A stretch of 64,000 bases of DNA from a virus, in the IMG/VR virus record IMGVR_UViG_3300044641_004147, positions 1-64,000 of that record; one strand, 5' to 3'. The notes beneath the pieces were generated by a model that was given only the letters and a program-made list of their open reading frames with translations, was not told the origin of the DNA and did no database searches. The translations under genes were made by a program, and so were the position numbers. Each line of letters starts with the position of its first letter. Position 1 is the first letter of the stretch. This document shows, piece after piece, positions 24,965-33,967 of this stretch.

Positions 24965-26698
24965 ATGGCAAATAAGATCTTAATTAAGCGTTCAAGTAAT
25001 CAGGGCGGAGTACCATCAACCGCACAGCTTGACTATGCTGAATTGGCTATTAATACATATGATGGCAGACTGTTTGCCAAGACAAATTCTGGGTCACCTG
25101 CTGTGGTTGACCTTACTCGCAATGATCCTATTAGGGTCCTTGGCGACGCCAGCAGCACTTATGCCTGGGATCAAAGTACCTATACCAGTAATGTTACTGT
25201 ATCCCTTAACACTGTTAATTCTAATATAGGATCATTTGGCGGCAAAGCTTCTGGTGTCTTGACTATTCCTATTGTTACAGTTAACGCCAAAGGTCTAGTT
25301 ACCGGTGTAACTACTACAACATTCAGTGCCGCAGGTGATTTTGGCAACATGAGCACCCAAAATTCTGACAATGTTAATATCATTGGCGGAAATATCGATG
25401 GTACTGTAATTGGCGGAACCACTCGTGCTGCTGGTAGTTTTACCAGCGTAACTACAACCAATGATGTTGTAGTTGGCGGCAACCTAGTAGTTCAAGGTAC
25501 AACTACCACAGTTAATTCTAGTACAGTGGCCGTTGGCGATTTGAATATTGAATTAGCCAAGGATGCTACCACAGCAGCACAGGCCAATGGAGCAGGTATC
25601 ACTATAGTTGGACCGGCTACTCCTGCTACAATTAACTATGCCAGCGCCGACGATAGCTGGAATTTTAACAAAAAGGTAAATCTTGGCGCATTGAATTTAA
25701 GCAGTGCCACAGCGTCTGGGTCAATCTCAGCTGATAGCTTTTCTGGTACATTAAATGCCACAGCCGGTTCTGGCAATGCTGGTATTGTTTGGCCAAATAA
25801 CATCGGTGGTGGCACAGGTGATTTGGCCAGTATCAAGTATTATGTACACAGCAATCAAGAAGCTACCGTACTGGAAATTAAAGTAGCCAATGACTCGGGC
25901 CCAGCAGCATCTGGCCCAGATTACATTAGATTAAATGCCACTGGCGGAACTGTTGTTGACAACACTCTAACTGCAGATGCTGTAACAGTTAATAATGCCT
26001 TAGCCGCTGGATCGATTAGTACCGCCGGCACATTGGCCGCAGGTACATCTACATTAGGTTTAACATCTGCTACTGCTATTAATGCTACGCCGATTGGCAA
26101 TGCTACTCCGAGCACCGGTTCGTTTACCACAGGTAATTTCAGTGGAATTACAAATTTTGCCTCCAATGTTACTGTTAACACAGATAAAATTGTACTAAGA
26201 TCCAGCAATGGCGACATTATTACCCAGGGTAATTTACTCATTACTCAGGGTAAGATTGTTGTACAAGATTTAGAAATTACTGGAAGTACCACATTAGGTA
26301 GTGTAAGCGCCACTGGTGTTACCAGCACACAAGTTGTTTATGCTAACTCTAGTAATGCACTAACCGGCGAAAGCACATTCACCTATAACGACAGTACCAA
26401 AGTTCTAAGTTTAACTAATTTAGCCACAACTGGTTGGGCCAATATCGCAGGCGTTTTAGTAGTCGGCGGTGCCGTGACACTATCCAGCACATTAAATGTC
26501 ACAGGGTTAACTACATTAACAGCCGCAACACAGATAACCAGCAATGTAACTTATACCGCAGGATCTTACAATACTGGAGCGTTTGGTGTAACCGGAGATG
26601 TTAGCATAGCCGGAAAAATGCAAGTTCAAGGTGCAATCTACAAAGGCGGAAACGAAGTTTTAAGTACCGCAGACACCATTGATGGAGGCACTTACTAA
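24965..26698 (+). CDS. Tail fibre-like protein
   Basis: 577 aa. The N-terminus has IKRSSNQGGVPSTAQLDYAE then LAINTYDGRLFAK, the 'IKRSxxxGxxPxxxxLxxGExAxNTxDGxLFxK' module found at many fibre N-termini and again in the next gene. Residues ~170-235 hold VGGNLVVQGTTTTVNSSTVA and the LNIELAKDATTAAQANGAG segment, a hallmark fibre domain. The rest is Ser/Thr/Ala-rich shaft-like beta sequence. The C-terminus is STADTIDGGTY. It has an AGGAAAAG site. A hairpin after the gene (26736-26765) may end the unit. Confidence 0.8.
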   Translation: MANKILIKRSSNQGGVPSTAQLDYAELAINTYDGRLFAKTNSGSPAVVDLTRNDPIRVLGDASSTYAWDQSTYTSNVTVSLNTVNSNIGSFGGKASGVLTIPIVTVNAKGLVTGVTTTTFSAAGDFGNMSTQNSDNVNIIGGNIDGTVIGGTTRAAGSFTSVTTTNDVVVGGNLVVQGTTTTVNSSTVAVGDLNIELAKDATTAAQANGAGITIVGPATPATINYASADDSWNFNKKVNLGALNLSSATASGSISADSFSGTLNATAGSGNAGIVWPNNIGGGTGDLASIKYYVHSNQEATVLEIKVANDSGPAASGPDYIRLNATGGTVVDNTLTADAVTVNNALAAGSISTAGTLAAGTSTLGLTSATAINATPIGNATPSTGSFTTGNFSGITNFASNVTVNTDKIVLRSSNGDIITQGNLLITQGKIVVQDLEITGSTTLGSVSATGVTSTQVVYANSSNALTGESTFTYNDSTKVLSLTNLATTGWANIAGVLVVGGAVTLSSTLNVTGLTTLTAATQITSNVTYTAGSYNTGAFGVTGDVSIAGKMQVQGAIYKGGNEVLSTADTIDGGTY

Positions 26699-26702
26699 AT
26701 CG

Positions 26703-26710
26703 GCTAAATA
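26703..26710 (+). promoter_or_regulatory. Late-promoter-like box GCTAAATA
   Basis: It is one of three GGCTAAATAC boxes in the window. It is 5 nt after the preceding stop but upstream of the terminator-like hairpin at 26736-26765, so it could make a short RNA, or the hairpin could be a stable leader. Confidence 0.4.
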
Positions 26711-26735
26711 CTTAAGAAGTTTTTTAAGCATAGGC

Positions 26736-26765
26736 AAGGCTAGGACTTCAAACTCCTAGCCTTTT
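26736..26765 (+). terminator. Terminator-like hairpin
   Basis: A perfect 10-bp stem AAGGCTAGGA / TCCTAGCCTT with an 8-nt loop runs into only TT after the stem. The stem is strong but the T run is short, so it may act as a terminator or as a leader or RNA-stabilising hairpin. Confidence 0.6.
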
Positions 26766-26807
26766 GCGTATGTGTCCTGCTATATAGCACTTGTTTAGGA
26801 AAGCCAC

Positions 26808-28322
26808 ATGGCCAATGTTATTAAGTTAAAAAGATCAACCGTCCCGGGTAGAATTCCCGACGCAAATGACCTGCAGGTTGGCGAAATTGCAGTTAACACC
26901 GCAGATGGTTTAATATACACTAAACACAGTGACAACTCCATTAGAACAATTTCTAACGTTAACTCGTTTATCAGTAACGTTAGTTTTGATACCGTAACTC
27001 TCACAGGCAACTTTACATATCAGCCAATCGAATTTCGCAGTAATGTTGTCAGTACCAGTACAACCACTGGTGCAGTAATTGTACAAGGTGGCCTGGGTGT
27101 AAGTGGCAATGTTGTAACCACAGCAGTCTACACAGACGGATTATTTTACAGCAATGGATCATCGTTACTGGGCACCGGGGGACTGCAAAAAATGTTGTAT
27201 GTTGCCAAAAATGGCAACGACAGTAACCCCGGATCATTTAACGCTCCGTTCCTTACCATAAAATCAGCATTGGCAGCAGCCACTTCGGGTAGTACAGTTT
27301 TTGTTGCACCTGGCACTTACACAGAAAACAATCCTGTAACTATTCCGGCAAATGTCAGCTTAAAAGGTGACGATCTTCGTACAGTGTTTATAGCACCACA
27401 AAACCCTAACAGCGATCTGTTCTATGTATCCAATGGCTGCTATGCCTGGGGATTCACAATCAGAGACTATTTGGCCAACGGCTTTGCTTACAATCCTGCA
27501 ACACCTAATCAAAATGTTTTTGTAAGTCCTTATATACAAAACATTACCAGCAGTACTACCACTGGCACAGCAGTTTACATTGACGGTAGCAAGACCAGTG
27601 CAATCAGTACCAAAGCCATGATTCTTGGTTTCTTTACAATTATTAATCGTGGCGGCAAAGGTGTACACCTGGTTAACAAAGCCTATAGTCAGGCTGTTAA
27701 CATTTATACAATTGCCACTGACATTGGAGTTTTAGCCGAATCTGGATCGTTTATTACACTTAACGGATCAGACAACGGTATTGGTAATTACGGATTAAAG
27801 GCAGTGGGCACCGGCCCAGAAGAATTAACTGGCACAACTTTTGGTGATACACAAATTGGTATTTTTGAAATTCGAAATTTGGCAGCACAGCCCAAGGTCA
27901 ATCAAACTTTGAAAATTGATGGTGATGCTAATTATTACAGCATTGACCAAGTTGAACTGGTAGATGGACTGACCTGGCGTGTTATCATACAAGAAGTTTT
28001 TACAGATCTTGTACCTTCGGGCACCACAGTAAGATTCTATCAGCGTAGTGCTATCATTGCATCAGCACACACATTTGAATATGTAGGTGCCGGTACTAAT
28101 CCTGCTACAGCACTGCCGCAATATGGCGGATTGCCAATTGAAGCAAATGAAGTCATTGAACAAAGCGGTGGTCGGGTAACATTCACCAGTACCGACCACA
28201 AAGGTAATTTTAAAATTGGTGCAAATTTAGTTATTAACCAAGCTACCGGTATTATCAACGGTGACAGTTTTAATAGAAGTATGTTTGCGCTAATGACACC
28301 ATACATACTAGCACTGAATTAA
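26808..28322 (+). CDS. Tailspike/fibre-like protein with DUF1565-type right-handed beta-helix
   Basis: 504 aa. Residues ~1-45 carry the fibre N-terminal module (IKLKRSTVPGRIPDANDLQV, then GEIAVNTADGLIYTK). Residues ~85-105 are [20 protein letters not shown]. From residue ~130, LYVAKNGNDSNPGSFNAPFL followed by TIKSALAAATSGSTVFVAPG and TYTE is the start of a DUF1565/pectate-lyase-type parallel beta-helix, and short hydrophobic rungs continue to about residue 330. Such folds occur in tailspikes that bind or cut polysaccharide. No catalytic residues can be assigned, so binding without cleavage is equally possible. Confidence 0.82.
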   Translation: MANVIKLKRSTVPGRIPDANDLQVGEIAVNTADGLIYTKHSDNSIRTISNVNSFISNVSFDTVTLTGNFTYQPIEFRSNVVSTSTTTGAVIVQGGLGVSGNVVTTAVYTDGLFYSNGSSLLGTGGLQKMLYVAKNGNDSNPGSFNAPFLTIKSALAAATSGSTVFVAPGTYTENNPVTIPANVSLKGDDLRTVFIAPQNPNSDLFYVSNGCYAWGFTIRDYLANGFAYNPATPNQNVFVSPYIQNITSSTTTGTAVYIDGSKTSAISTKAMILGFFTIINRGGKGVHLVNKAYSQAVNIYTIATDIGVLAESGSFITLNGSDNGIGNYGLKAVGTGPEELTGTTFGDTQIGIFEIRNLAAQPKVNQTLKIDGDANYYSIDQVELVDGLTWRVIIQEVFTDLVPSGTTVRFYQRSAIIASAHTFEYVGAGTNPATALPQYGGLPIEANEVIEQSGGRVTFTSTDHKGNFKIGANLVINQATGIINGDSFNRSMFALMTPYILALN

Positions 28323-28332
28323 AGGTTAACAA

Positions 28333-28665
28333 ATGGCAATAGCAATTAACGTTTTCAAAACTGTAACCGCAAACTTAACCACAGTTAGCAGTGAAATTTA
28401 CACAGCACCATCGGGCTATACTGCCGTTGTGTTATTGGCACATGTCAGTAACACTGGCAACAGTATAGTTACTGTTACTAGTAATCATGTGCGTTCTGGA
28501 GTCCAGACTAACATACTTACTAATGCACCGTTACCACCCAGTGATGCAATGACCTTGCTATCTGGCAAATTAATATTACAGACTGGCGATAAAGTAAATA
28601 TTCGCGCCAGCGCCAATGCTGCCGCACAAATTGTATTAAGCATACTAGAAACTGCAAACCCATAA
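28333..28665 (+). CDS. Small beta-rich structural protein, family member 3
   Basis: 110 aa. It aligns by eye best with the protein at 8723 and also with those at 20072 and 34235: YTAVVLLAHVSNTGNSIVTV, NHVRSGVQTNILTNAPLPPS and KLILQTGDKVNIRASANAAA, which contains the 'L.L..GD.x.x.A' core. The following 897-aa fibre gene begins 1 nt after its stop (TAATATG) without a ribosome binding site. This strengthens the view of a small-protein plus fibre cassette. Confidence 0.7.
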   Translation: MAIAINVFKTVTANLTTVSSEIYTAPSGYTAVVLLAHVSNTGNSIVTVTSNHVRSGVQTNILTNAPLPPSDAMTLLSGKLILQTGDKVNIRASANAAAQIVLSILETANP

Positions 28666-28666
28666 T

Positions 28667-31360
28667 ATGAAGCAAACTCGTCTAGTCAGCGGTCGTGTAG
28701 TAGTCAAAAATCCCGGCGAGGTTGCACAGGATAGGTATCAGTTTCTAGACCTATCAAGTTCAGAACCAAATCTAGGAACGGCTAGCAACGGATCGATATT
28801 AACAACAAATACCAGTGGCGAGAGAATCTTTACCACTAATGTTGCCATTGACAATGCTACATTGTCGGGTAACCTAATAGCCAATGCTGTTTATACAGAA
28901 AATTTATTTTACGCAAACGGTGAGCCATATGTGACCGGGGGCGCTGGCCCAACAGTATCTAGCAATATTTTTAATGGCAGAGTAACCGTTACAAATGCTC
29001 AGACACTCATTGACAGTTTTGATTTAACTGGAATTACATCGGTTCGTTGGGTATTAAGTGCCACAGACACAGTCAACGATGCTTATAAGACCAGTACTGT
29101 TGACAGTAGCAATGATACTGTTAATATCTACTACAATGAATTTGGTATTGTATTAAGTAATCCTAATATTGAAGTAGCCAACTATTATGCTGAAATTGAT
29201 GGCAGTACTATTAAGCTGTACGGTACAGGTACTAGTATAAGTGTACCGGTTACATTTCAAAGAACAACACTGGGATCCAGTACAACCTTGGGTAACATTC
29301 AAGCAGTATCGTATATTGCTGGTACGGTGGGCTCAGGTACAGCCACAGTAGTAAATGTTGATAACTTTGTCGGTACAGGATCTGACACAGCATTTACACT
29401 GTCTGTGACTCCCGGCGCCAAGAATCAAACACTGATTGCCATTGGTGGTATTGTACAACCTAAGTCAACTTATACTCTTGCTGGCAATGTAATTACATTT
29501 AGTTCGGCACCTCCAACTGGCGCACCAATCGAAATTCAAACGTTTGTTACAACCACTGTAACAGGATATACTGGTAGCCGTGGAACTGATGGAGTAGTTG
29601 GGTATACTGGCAGCGCAGGGGCATTAACTAATTGGTCTAAAAAGACGACAAATTACACAGCAGTCTCTGGTGATAGAATAATTGCTGACACAACAGGCGG
29701 AACTTTTACTATTAATTTACCTGCCACACCATTGCTAGGTTCCGCAATCAAAGTCACAGATGGCGGAAATTTTAGCCTAACTCCTTTAACAATAGGAGCC
29801 AATGGTAGTACTATTGAATCACAATCCAACGATGTATTAGTTAATATTGGAAAAGTTGACTTAGAATTTATCTATGACGGCTCAACCTGGCAAATTATTT
29901 CTACCATTGGGCCCCGAGGATATACCGGAAGTGCAAGTGGAGGTGCAGGAGTAGGATTTACAGGCAGTGCTGGGGCACAAGGAGCCTCTGGCTTTACAGG
30001 CAGTGCTGGGGCACAAGGAGCCTCTGGCTTTACAGGCAGTGTCGGTACCTTTACTGGAACTACAACCGAAGTAATAAAAACTTCAAATACAACAGTTAGT
30101 ACAAGTACTTCCACAGGTGCTTTAGTTGTTGCTGGGGGTGCAGGTATTGCCGGCGAATTGTACGTTGGCGGAACAACATACGTCAGCGGTAGTATTATAC
30201 CTACTTCAAACAATACAATTAATATTGGTAGTCCTACTGCACGTTTTGGTACAATTTATGTTTCTGCAAATACCATTGATATTGGTGGCGCAACAATTTC
30301 TACAACTCCATCGGGCGACTTAGAATTTGAGACGGCATCGGGTACGATACCAATTACAGCAAACACAGTAAACTTTTTAAATACAGTATCAACTACTTCA
30401 ATTGCACAAGGTGACTTTTCTGCTCTGGCTCCGGTGAGCCCATTAATTAACCAAGTTTTTGTAACCAATAGTTCATATCAAAATCTTGACGACACCGCAG
30501 TTGATGTTGCAGGTGGATATATTAAAATTACAGGATCGGGGTTTGTTGAGAATAGTACAATATTGATTGGCAATACTCCAGCAATATCAACAACATTTAT
30601 AAGCTCAACCGAAATTCGAGCTCAAATTCCTACAATGTCTGCAGGTACTTATGTTATATTTTTAGTCAACGGAAATGGCCAATTGGCCATAAAGTTAGCA
30701 GGCATTACATATAGTGGATTTCCAACTTGGGTCACTGGAAGTACATTGACCAGTAGAACATCTGGAACAGCGTTTAGTCAACAACTGTCTGCCACCGGGG
30801 CAACTCAGTATTCGTTAGCCGCTGGATCTGTTTTACCAACTGGATTAACATTGTCTAGTAGCGGTTTGTTGTCTGGTAATATCACTGTTGCATCTAATAC
30901 AAACTTTACCTTTACAGTCAATGCAGATGATGCAGAAAATCAAACCAGTCCACGTACATTTAGTTTGCTAGTAAATGTAGAAGTATTGTTGCAGTATCTG
31001 GTAACATGGAGTAACAATGGTGTTGGGGAAATGGCATGGGACTATGGTAGAACACCAGGCGGACTTATTTTCAACACCATTGATAGAAACGGTGTTAGTA
31101 TGAACACAGCCCGCTGGCCAACTGCACCAGGATCTGTCAGAATAACCTTTATTGGAACTAGTACCAATATAAACGGAACATACAATTTCTCGAGTGTAAT
31201 TTTACCTGGTCAAAGTGGCGGTTTTGCTGGAGTTACAAATAATGCTTATCAGGTATTAAGATCTTCGGTATCAGGGGGCTGGACTAATGTCTCTGATCCG
31301 TTTATGGCGGCATTAAACGGCGAAACAGTAATTGCTACTGTGTACTTGCTACCAAACTGA
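28667..31360 (+). CDS. Modular tail fibre-like protein with collagen-like, TIG and He_PIG domains
   Basis: 897 aa. Order of modules: N-terminal shaft-like part (1-230); a 'GTGSDTAFTLSVTPG...GGIVQPKSTYT' beta domain (~235-293), also seen at 9033 and 60122; short collagen-like tracts GYTGSRGTDGVVGYTGS (~301-318) and GFTGSAGAQGASGFTGS (~418-461), the latter from a 36-bp tandem DNA repeat; STSTGALVVAGG plus the INIGSPTARFGTIYVSANTI module (~472-575); an IPT/TIG-type Ig domain (~590-682); a He_PIG-type domain (TQYSLAAGSVLPTGLTLSSS, ~685-775); a unique C-terminus. The Ig and PIG parts suggest surface adhesion. Confidence 0.82.
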   Translation: MKQTRLVSGRVVVKNPGEVAQDRYQFLDLSSSEPNLGTASNGSILTTNTSGERIFTTNVAIDNATLSGNLIANAVYTENLFYANGEPYVTGGAGPTVSSNIFNGRVTVTNAQTLIDSFDLTGITSVRWVLSATDTVNDAYKTSTVDSSNDTVNIYYNEFGIVLSNPNIEVANYYAEIDGSTIKLYGTGTSISVPVTFQRTTLGSSTTLGNIQAVSYIAGTVGSGTATVVNVDNFVGTGSDTAFTLSVTPGAKNQTLIAIGGIVQPKSTYTLAGNVITFSSAPPTGAPIEIQTFVTTTVTGYTGSRGTDGVVGYTGSAGALTNWSKKTTNYTAVSGDRIIADTTGGTFTINLPATPLLGSAIKVTDGGNFSLTPLTIGANGSTIESQSNDVLVNIGKVDLEFIYDGSTWQIISTIGPRGYTGSASGGAGVGFTGSAGAQGASGFTGSAGAQGASGFTGSVGTFTGTTTEVIKTSNTTVSTSTSTGALVVAGGAGIAGELYVGGTTYVSGSIIPTSNNTINIGSPTARFGTIYVSANTIDIGGATISTTPSGDLEFETASGTIPITANTVNFLNTVSTTSIAQGDFSALAPVSPLINQVFVTNSSYQNLDDTAVDVAGGYIKITGSGFVENSTILIGNTPAISTTFISSTEIRAQIPTMSAGTYVIFLVNGNGQLAIKLAGITYSGFPTWVTGSTLTSRTSGTAFSQQLSATGATQYSLAAGSVLPTGLTLSSSGLLSGNITVASNTNFTFTVNADDAENQTSPRTFSLLVNVEVLLQYLVTWSNNGVGEMAWDYGRTPGGLIFNTIDRNGVSMNTARWPTAPGSVRITFIGTSTNINGTYNFSSVILPGQSGGFAGVTNNAYQVLRSSVSGGWTNVSDPFMAALNGETVIATVYLLPN
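29957..30041 (+). repeat. 36-bp tandem repeat in collagen-like coding region
   Basis: Two exact 36-nt copies (29957-29992 and 29993-30028) and a 13-nt partial third copy encode GFTGSAGAQGAS units. The exact identity suggests a recent slippage duplication, a place where the collagen tract could change length. Confidence 0.9.
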
Positions 31361-31380
31361 CCTTTGTAGTATTCTGCAAT

Positions 31381-31407
31381 TTGCGGACACCACGACTGCA
31401 ATTTTTT
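31381..31407 (+). terminator. Possible intrinsic terminator
   Basis: TTGCGG (31381-31386) can pair with CTGCAA (31396-31401, one G-T pair) and is followed by TTTTTT. The stem is short but the T run is good. It lies 20 nt after the 897-aa fibre stop and directly before a late promoter. Confidence 0.5.
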
Positions 31408-31408
31408 G

Positions 31409-31416
31409 GCTAAATA
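31409..31416 (+). promoter_or_regulatory. Late promoter box GCTAAATA
   Basis: A second GGCTAAATAC-type box, 42 nt before the ATG at 31459. GGCT (31408-31411) and AGCC (31424-31427) flank it as a 4-bp inverted repeat, and GCCG/CGGC (31425-31428, 31438-31441) can form a small leader hairpin. No strong ribosome binding site is seen before the ATG. Confidence 0.5.
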
Positions 31417-31458
31417 CTATATAAGCCGCGAATATTTCGGCGAAAATACAAGTACAAT

Positions 31459-33342
31459 ATGCCTACAGTAAATCTTACTACTCTTTTAGCAAGCGGCGAT
31501 TTTCTCGGATACACTGGCAGTGCCGGTGCCACCCCTGCAGGGTATTATGGCAGCACTGGCGGCGCCAGTATTGCGCCCAATCTTTATGTTGCAGGAACAT
31601 TAACAGTTAATAGTTCAATTGTACCCACAGGCAACGGAACAGTCAATCTAGGAAGCCCTTTAAACAGATTTGGCACACTATATATTTCCGCAAATACTAT
31701 CGACATAGGCGGATCACAAATTACCACAACCGGAACTGGCGACATTTCTTTTTCGACAGCATCCGGTAATGTTGCATTAAACGCAAACACAGTTAGTTTC
31801 TTGAGTGGTGTTAGTGAAACTGGTGGCGCAATAGGTTTCACCGGAAGTCGCGGAGATTTAGGTTTTACTGGCAGTATAGGCTTCACGGGCAGTATTGGCA
31901 TTGGTTTTACTGGTAGTCAGGGTATACCTGGCGCAGCCGCAGACAAAGGCTTTACGGGCAGTCAGGGCAACTTGGGTTATACAGGTAGTATTGGCCCGAC
32001 AGGCTCGCAAGGTATTCCTGGAACAGCCGCAGCAGTTGGCTTCACTGGTAGCGCAGGAGTAGGATTTACCGGCAGTACTGGTTTTACTGGTAGTCAGGGT
32101 ATTTCGGGCGCAGCCGCAGACAAAGGATTTACGGGCAGTCAGGGCAGTATTGGATTTGCTGGAAGCCAAGGTATACAAGGTGTAATTGGATTTACGGGTA
32201 GTCGCGGTGCATTTGATGCCATTGGTTTCACAGGTAGTCGGGGCGATACAGGTTTTATAGGTAGTCACGGCAATGCTGGGTTTGTAGGCAGCACTGGTTT
32301 CACTGGTAGCACCGGGGTAGGATACACGGGAAGCGCAGGTGGCGAATTGTTTACCACAGGTAATACCGCACCAGTGTCTCCAAAGGTTGGAGATTGGTGG
32401 TATTACACTAACGGCAATACGTTGTTGAGATATATGAATGTCGGTGCCGGTACATTTTGGATTGACATAACCGGTTCAACTCATAATTTCGGTCTAAGTG
32501 CAAACACCCAATTGGCAATTATACAATCATCAATGGTGGCACCATTGATGGAATATCTTGTGGTTGCTGGTGGTGGCGGAACTGACGGAGGCACACATGG
32601 CGGTGGTGGCGGTGCTGGCGGACTACTACAAGGATCAGTATCAATTGGAATAAATTACACTTACACTATTGTTGTTGGCGCCGGCGGAGTTAATCAATCC
32701 AATGGATCTAATAGCAGTATTTCTAGCATCAACTTTGAGAACTTGATTGCAATTGGCGGAGGCTTTGGCGCCGGTCCGTCGAGTACAAGTGCAGGTGGCA
32801 GTGGTGGTAGTGGCGGTGGAGCAACAATGTATTTTGCTAGCTCGTTTGGTACCGGAACAGCAGGTCAAGGTAACAACGGTGGCGCAAATGGTGATTATAA
32901 TAATATTACCACTGGTCGTGCTGGCGGTGGTGGTGGAGCCGGCGGCGCAGGATATGCAGGAAACGAAGCAACTACATCATTACGCGGCCAGGGCGGAATT
33001 GGCGTAGAATCGTCTATATCAGGCGTATCTACCTATTATGCCGGTGGTGGTGGCGGCGCAAGTTGGCAAGGTGCAACAACAGGATTTGCAGCCGGGGGCC
33101 TAGGTGGTGGCGGAGCCGGTGGAAGACAAAATAATGCCTTTAGTCCAACAAATGGTAGCGAAAATACTGGCGGAGGCGCAGGTGCAGAATTTGGTATTGG
33201 AAGATCTGGAGGATCTGGTATTGTTATTATACGATACCCCGATACTTACCTTATAGCCACTACTACTGGCAGTCCGACTATTACAGTGTCTGGTGGATAT
33301 AGAATATACAAATTTACCAGTTCCGGAACCATAACATTTTAA
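31459..33342 (+). CDS. Collagen-like and polyglycine tail fibre protein
   Basis: 627 aa. Modules: N-terminal SIVPTGNGTVNLGSPLNRFG and [13 protein letters not shown] region (~45-120); a long collagen-like GxTGSxG tract (~126-290) with GIPGAAADKGFTGSQG-type interruptions where Ala replaces Gly; a WWYYTNGNTLLRYMNVGAGT segment (~310-340); a polyglycine domain starting MEYLVVAGGGG (~363-594); the C-terminal cap GGYRIYKFTSSGTITF. The same arrangement of collagen tract, 'MNVG' segment, polyglycine domain and 'YKFTSSGTITF' cap is found at 56075 and, in shorter form, at 58733. A trimeric adhesive fibre is the likely structure. Confidence 0.85.
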   Translation: MPTVNLTTLLASGDFLGYTGSAGATPAGYYGSTGGASIAPNLYVAGTLTVNSSIVPTGNGTVNLGSPLNRFGTLYISANTIDIGGSQITTTGTGDISFSTASGNVALNANTVSFLSGVSETGGAIGFTGSRGDLGFTGSIGFTGSIGIGFTGSQGIPGAAADKGFTGSQGNLGYTGSIGPTGSQGIPGTAAAVGFTGSAGVGFTGSTGFTGSQGISGAAADKGFTGSQGSIGFAGSQGIQGVIGFTGSRGAFDAIGFTGSRGDTGFIGSHGNAGFVGSTGFTGSTGVGYTGSAGGELFTTGNTAPVSPKVGDWWYYTNGNTLLRYMNVGAGTFWIDITGSTHNFGLSANTQLAIIQSSMVAPLMEYLVVAGGGGTDGGTHGGGGGAGGLLQGSVSIGINYTYTIVVGAGGVNQSNGSNSSISSINFENLIAIGGGFGAGPSSTSAGGSGGSGGGATMYFASSFGTGTAGQGNNGGANGDYNNITTGRAGGGGGAGGAGYAGNEATTSLRGQGGIGVESSISGVSTYYAGGGGGASWQGATTGFAAGGLGGGGAGGRQNNAFSPTNGSENTGGGAGAEFGIGRSGGSGIVIIRYPDTYLIATTTGSPTITVSGGYRIYKFTSSGTITF

Positions 33343-33354
33343 GAAAAAAATATC

Positions 33355-33948
33355 ATGACATTTGTTGCTACGCCAATTGATAATCAACTTGTTACTGTTA
33401 ACGGTATTGTTTATCGTTATAATTCTTCTCTGAATGCTTGGTTTAAGTATCAAATAACTTCGGCAAATGTTATCGTCACAGACACTGCTAATATTGTCTC
33501 TAATACATCAAGTACCAGTACCACAACCGGAGCATTGACAGTTGCCGGCGGTATTGGGGTACAGGGCAATATATTTGCTGGTGCAGTATATACCAATAGT
33601 TATTTTTATGCCAACGGGTCTGTATTAAGTAGAGATGTTGGTTATACTGGCAGTGCTGGAGCGGGCTTTACTGGCAGCAGTGGTTATACCGGATCAATTG
33701 GCTATACAGGCAGCAGCGGCACAAATGGCTTTACTGGTAGTGCAGGAGCGGGCTTTACTGGCAGCGTAGGAGTAGGCTTTACCGGCAGTCAAGGTATAAT
33801 TGGTTATACCGGTAGTGCAAGCAGCGGTGGCGGTGCAACATTCTTGACAGTGGGCACAAGAACTACAGCAATAAATGTTGGTGTAGCCACAAGCAGTTCA
33901 TTGAATGTTGTGGGCCGCGCTGGAAACGTAGCAGTAAACTTTACATAA
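33355..33948 (+). CDS. Short collagen-like fibre protein
   Basis: 197 aa. The N-terminal ~95 residues (VNGIVYRYNSSLNAWFKYQI and then [20 protein letters not shown] and AGAVYTNSYFYANGS) are nearly the same module as in the genes at 58733 and 60122. A collagen-like GYTGSxG/GFTGSxG tract follows (~97-160). It ends with VGTRTTAINVGVATSSSLNV instead of a polyglycine or beta domain, so it is a much shorter version of those genes. It may be a natural short fibre or a shortened derivative after loss of a distal domain. Confidence 0.75.
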   Translation: MTFVATPIDNQLVTVNGIVYRYNSSLNAWFKYQITSANVIVTDTANIVSNTSSTSTTTGALTVAGGIGVQGNIFAGAVYTNSYFYANGSVLSRDVGYTGSAGAGFTGSSGYTGSIGYTGSSGTNGFTGSAGAGFTGSVGVGFTGSQGIIGYTGSASSGGGATFLTVGTRTTAINVGVATSSSLNVVGRAGNVAVNFT

Positions 33949-33951
33949 ATA
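33944..33951 (+). promoter_or_regulatory. T4-type late promoter box CATAAATA
   Basis: The box overlaps the stop codon of the 197-aa gene (TAA at 33946-33948). It lies 17 nt before the ATG at 33968, giving a very short leader with no clear ribosome binding site. Confidence 0.5.
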
Positions 33952-33967
33952 TTAAAACGAGCATAAT

